Shown here: positions 61,566-64,000 of the stretch, piece by piece | Layout of the letters: every line of letters begins with the position of its first letter | Numbering within the stretch: the first letter of the stretch is position 1 | DNA from: Roseomonas sp. AR75 | Lineage (GTDB): Bacteria > Pseudomonadota > Alphaproteobacteria > Acetobacterales > Acetobacteraceae | Reading direction: 5' to 3' | Assembly: GCF_005222815.1 (NCBI RefSeq) | Contig: NZ_STGB01000006.1 | Location: 682,001-746,000, forward strand | Length of the DNA stretch: 64,000 nt | Notes under the pieces: generated by a model | Told to the model about the DNA's origin: nothing | Database searches by the model: none | Seen by the model: the letters and a program-made list of their open reading frames with translations, nothing else | Position numbers and translations under genes: made by a program

Positions 61566-62891
61566 CTAGCCGCGGATCGCCCAGAGTTCGAGGCGGAGAT
61601 TGGGAAACTCGCCGGAGACATGGATCGCGAAGCCGCCGGAATTCTGCATGTGCGCCCAGTGCGGGCTGCCGCGGTCCAGCTCGAAATAGACGGCGCCGGC
61701 GTAGAAGGGGATCTGCCGCGGCGCGACGGGCAGCGGGCGGACGGAGATGCCGGGCATCGCCACCGTCACCAGCTCCCGGATGTATTCCGCCGCGCCGATC
61801 TTCACCTGCGCGGGGAACAGGCGGCGCAACTGCTCCGCCGGCATGTCCGCCTGCACCGACAGCACGAAGGACGCCGCGCGCAGGATGGAGCGGTCCGTCA
61901 GCGGCCCGACGCGCACGCCATGCTTGCGTTCCTGCAGCGGGATCGCGACGGCGGTGGTCTCGATGACGGCGGAGAGCGAGCGGCGCAGGTCGGCGACCAC
62001 AGGCGCGAAGCTGCGCTGCAGATCCTCGTGCCGGTAGGCCGGATAGGCGCTGGGCCGCCGCGTGGTCTCGGTGAAGGTGGCGAACTCGCCGGCCATCTGT
62101 ACCAGCGTCGCGTAGAGCTCCTCCGGATGCACCGCGCCGGAATCGCCCCAATGCATCAGCAGTTTCTGCCAGCGATTGATGGATTGCAGCAGCAGGAAAT
62201 CGGCGACCTCCGCCACCCCGCGCGCGCCGGGCGCGTTCAGCCTGGCGGCCAGTGCCTCGCCGCGCTGGTTCAGCATGCCCGCGAATTCCGCGAGCAGGCC
62301 TGAAAGCTGCTGCCCGGCGGAACAGACCAGCGCCGGGGGGATCCAGCGCTCGTCGAGCTGCACCTGGCGCGTGGCGGAGACTTCGACGATGCGCGCCAGT
62401 CCGATGCAATGATAGCCGGAGCGGTCCTCGCCCTCGAGCATGTAGCGCAGGCGCAGCTTGCCGACCTGCAACTCGGCCGGCTGGGGGGAGGCGGAGTGCG
62501 TGTCATAGGCGCCGAAGGGATTGGCGGCGTAGCGACCCTCGCCGCCCGGCCCCGCGATCTCCGGCGCGCCGGGCTGGCGGATCGGCAGCGCCAGGAAGAC
62601 CAGCGCGTTGCGCGTGTTCTCCGGCAATTCGAGCGGCGGCGGGTGGTCGGCCTCGGCGGGCATGGCGAAGGCGGTGCCGTCCTCGAACAGGCCGGCGGCG
62701 GAGGCGACGGCGAAGCGACCGGTGGCGAGTAGGTCGCGATCCAGCGCGAGCTCCGTCACGCCCCAGGGATGCGCGCGCAACGGCCGGAAGGCGCCGCGCA
62801 CCAGGCTTTCCAGCCAGCGATCCTGCTGCTGGAAGTGCTGGGCGCGCAGGAACATGCCTTCCTGCCAGACGACGCGGCTGGCCCAGGTCAC
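61566..62891 (-). CDS. tssK: Type VI secretion baseplate protein TssK
   Basis: A 441-residue TssK/ImpJ protein. The N-terminus VVWQEGMFLRAQHFQQQDRWLE is the family signature. FLLLQSINRWQKLLMHWGDSGAVHPEELYATLVQMAGEFATFT and the C-terminal FELDRGSPHWAHMQNSGGFAIHVSGEFPNLRLELWAI are also typical. It connects the T6SS baseplate to the TssL/TssM membrane complex. The start is GTG at 62891. It lies between tssJ (98 bp upstream) and tssL (24 bp downstream). Confidence 0.95.
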   Translation of the reverse strand: MTWASRVVWQEGMFLRAQHFQQQDRWLESLVRGAFRPLRAHPWGVTELALDRDLLATGRFAVASAAGLFEDGTAFAMPAEADHPPPLELPENTRNALVFLALPIRQPGAPEIAGPGGEGRYAANPFGAYDTHSASPQPAELQVGKLRLRYMLEGEDRSGYHCIGLARIVEVSATRQVQLDERWIPPALVCSAGQQLSGLLAEFAGMLNQRGEALAARLNAPGARGVAEVADFLLLQSINRWQKLLMHWGDSGAVHPEELYATLVQMAGEFATFTETTRRPSAYPAYRHEDLQRSFAPVVADLRRSLSAVIETTAVAIPLQERKHGVRVGPLTDRSILRAASFVLSVQADMPAEQLRRLFPAQVKIGAAEYIRELVTVAMPGISVRPLPVAPRQIPFYAGAVYFELDRGSPHWAHMQNSGGFAIHVSGEFPNLRLELWAIRG

Positions 62892-62989
62892 AAGAAGCGG
62901 CCCAGATCGGAGCGTTGCCCTGGCGTCATGCCGTGACCCTTGGTTGCGCCGGCGACGGTATCAGCATCGACCCGCGACCGTAAGACGAA

Positions 62990-63451
62990 TCAACCTTCGC
63001 GCGTGGCGATCACGGCGTTCCGCTCCAGCCTCACGCGGATGGTGGAGGGGCCGGAGGTCGCGATGGGCACCACGGCGCGCCAGCGCGCGCCGCTGTCCAC
63101 GTCCCGGAACAGCGCCACCAGCCCGATCGCCTGCACGCCCGGGCGCAGTTCCCGTGTGATCTCGCGACTCTCGCCGGGGGCGATGACAAACTGCTCCGAC
63201 CCTGCGCTGTCGGCGCCGAGTGTCGCCTGCTCGCGCTCAGTCAGGGCGAAGACGTCGCCGCGCTCGAACTTGGCGGTGGCGTTCAGCAGGAAGACATGCA
63301 GCGCGACCGGGGAAGGGCGGCCGGACGGATCGGGGTTCTGGTCCGCGCTGCCCTGCACCTTCAGCGTGACCACCGCTGGCGGCGGTGGCGTCGCACCGCA
63401 GGCGCCGAGAAGCAGCAGGGAAGCGAGGGCAAGGCGTCGGGTGATGGTCAT
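62990..63451 (-). CDS. tssJ: Type VI secretion lipoprotein TssJ
   Basis: A 153-residue outer-membrane lipoprotein. The signal peptide ends in the lipobox LLLLGAC (Cys near residue 18). A transthyretin-like beta sandwich follows (VVTLKVQGSADQNPDPSGRPSPVALHVFLLNATAKFERGDVFAL...IAPGESREITRELRPGVQAIGLVALFRDVDSGARWRAVVPI), the TssJ pattern. It tethers the TssLM complex to the outer membrane. The ATG at 63451 follows GGAGGAATC and overlaps the tagH stop (ATGA). Confidence 0.93.
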   Translation of the reverse strand: MTITRRLALASLLLLGACGATPPPPAVVTLKVQGSADQNPDPSGRPSPVALHVFLLNATAKFERGDVFALTEREQATLGADSAGSEQFVIAPGESREITRELRPGVQAIGLVALFRDVDSGARWRAVVPIATSGPSTIRVRLERNAVIATREG

Positions 63452-64000
63452 GATTCCTCCGGTCGTGCCGCTGCCTCGCGCAGCGCCTCCTCATAGGCCC
63501 GGGCGAAGGCCTTGCCGAAGGCGCTGTCGAAGTCGTCGGCCAGCGCCGCGACCAGCGCCGCATGCTGCGCCTCGAAGGCCTCGAAGGCGCGCGCCTTGCG
63601 CTGGACCGGCAGCAGACCGCCGCTGCCCGCGGCATGCTGCGCCGCCTCCGGCGAAAGCTGCGCCAGCATCTCCCGCACCGCCTTCTGCATCGCGGCCATC
63701 GAGGCAAGCTCGTGCAGCTTCACGTCGCGCAGCGCCTCCGCCACCGACTCCGCCGGCGCCATGCCGGCGCGCCTCCCGGTACCGAGCAGCGCGGCCAGCG
63801 CATCCTCGTCATCGGCCGAGAACTTCAGCGGGTTGTTGCCGCGGGCACGGATCATCGTCTGCTCGATGCGGAACTCGCCCTTGATCGCGGCGCGCGCGAT
63901 CAGCACGGCACGCAGGCCGGAAACCAGGGCGCGGAAAGCACCGCCGAGCGCTTCCATCGTCGCCGCCGGATCCTCGATGCGCGCGCCCGGCACGCCGGCG
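63448..64000 (-). CDS. tagH: T6SS FHA-domain protein TagH, C-terminal part (partial)
   Basis: The frame is open to the right edge; 183 complete codons are visible. They match the C-terminal TagH/VasC-type domain: ALGGAFRALVSGLRAVLIARAAIKGEFRIEQTMIRARGNNPLKFS, LLGTGRRAGMAPAESVAEALRDVKLHELASMAAMQKAVREMLAQLSPEA, and FGKAFARAYEEAL. The N-terminal phosphothreonine-binding FHA domain would lie outside the window. The phosphatase PppA at the other end of the cluster probably acts on the same phospho-switch. The stop overlaps the tssJ start. Confidence 0.88.
   Translation of the reverse strand, partial: AGVPGARIEDPAATMEALGGAFRALVSGLRAVLIARAAIKGEFRIEQTMIRARGNNPLKFSADDEDALAALLGTGRRAGMAPAESVAEALRDVKLHELASMAAMQKAVREMLAQLSPEAAQHAAGSGGLLPVQRKARAFEAFEAQHAALVAALADDFDSAFGKAFARAYEEALREAAARPEES

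Overview
The window is about 70% GC and densely coded, and looks like the chromosome of an alphaproteobacterium of the Acetobacteraceae (Roseomonas-like). The reasons are the gene content (several tripartite-tricarboxylate 'Bug' receptors without permeases, UPF0314, DUF1194, DUF1028, paired ExoD proteins), GC-rich palindromic intergenic repeats and frequent ATGA/TTGA gene overlaps. This placement is inference; no rRNA lies in the window. No prophage, plasmid origin, CRISPR array or complete insertion sequence was seen.

Layout. 1-2.9 kb: end of a Kef/YbaL-type antiporter, a 170-bp element with terminal inverted repeats, then a minus-strand operon (cytochrome P460-like protein, DUF1028, M20 amidohydrolase). 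3-6.8 kb: glpK, a SelA/DgaE-like PLP enzyme and an LhgO-like FAD oxidoreductase. 7-13 kb: a probable sugar-acid catabolic module (SMP-30 lactonase, TetR regulator, operator-like palindrome, Gfo/Idh dehydrogenase, DUF993 aldolase-like protein, sugar isomerase, TctC receptor). 13-16 kb: UPF0314, a secreted hydrolase, argG with a hairpin leader. 16-22 kb: a peptide-type ABC importer operon without an ATPase gene, a VOC protein and an NTPase-formylglycine-enzyme fusion. 21.7-25.7 kb: a complete minus-strand ABC importer.

25.8-31 kb: thrC, an M16 peptidase, a PmbA/TldD-family protein and a sulfotransferase. 31-38.4 kb: RTX protein, orphan peptide-binding protein, Tim44-like protein, a hairpin array, PhnW-like transaminase, DUF1194 protein, TctC. 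38.5-44.7 kb: two ExoD proteins (the first with no canonical start codon), a cobalamin riboswitch controlling a BtuB-like receptor, otsA and otsB. 44.8-51 kb: tRNA-Leu(CAA), a lactonase-like MBL protein, an SDR, a peptide-binding protein, a gamma-glutamyltransferase, a TctC and a 24-residue membrane peptide.

51-64 kb: a type VI secretion locus on the minus strand (tagH end, tssJ, tssK, tssL, tssM, tagF, pppA). It is followed in the same direction by a glycine-zipper/SH3-like lipoprotein and a Tat-type exported WD40-caspase protein. The cluster runs off the right edge, so tssBC, hcp, vgrG and clpV are not visible. The caspase/lipoprotein pair next to T6SS and the NTPase-FGE fusion are the most unusual gene contexts here. 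The ATA-start ExoD gene and the riboswitch with its SD-sequestering hairpin are the most informative small signals.
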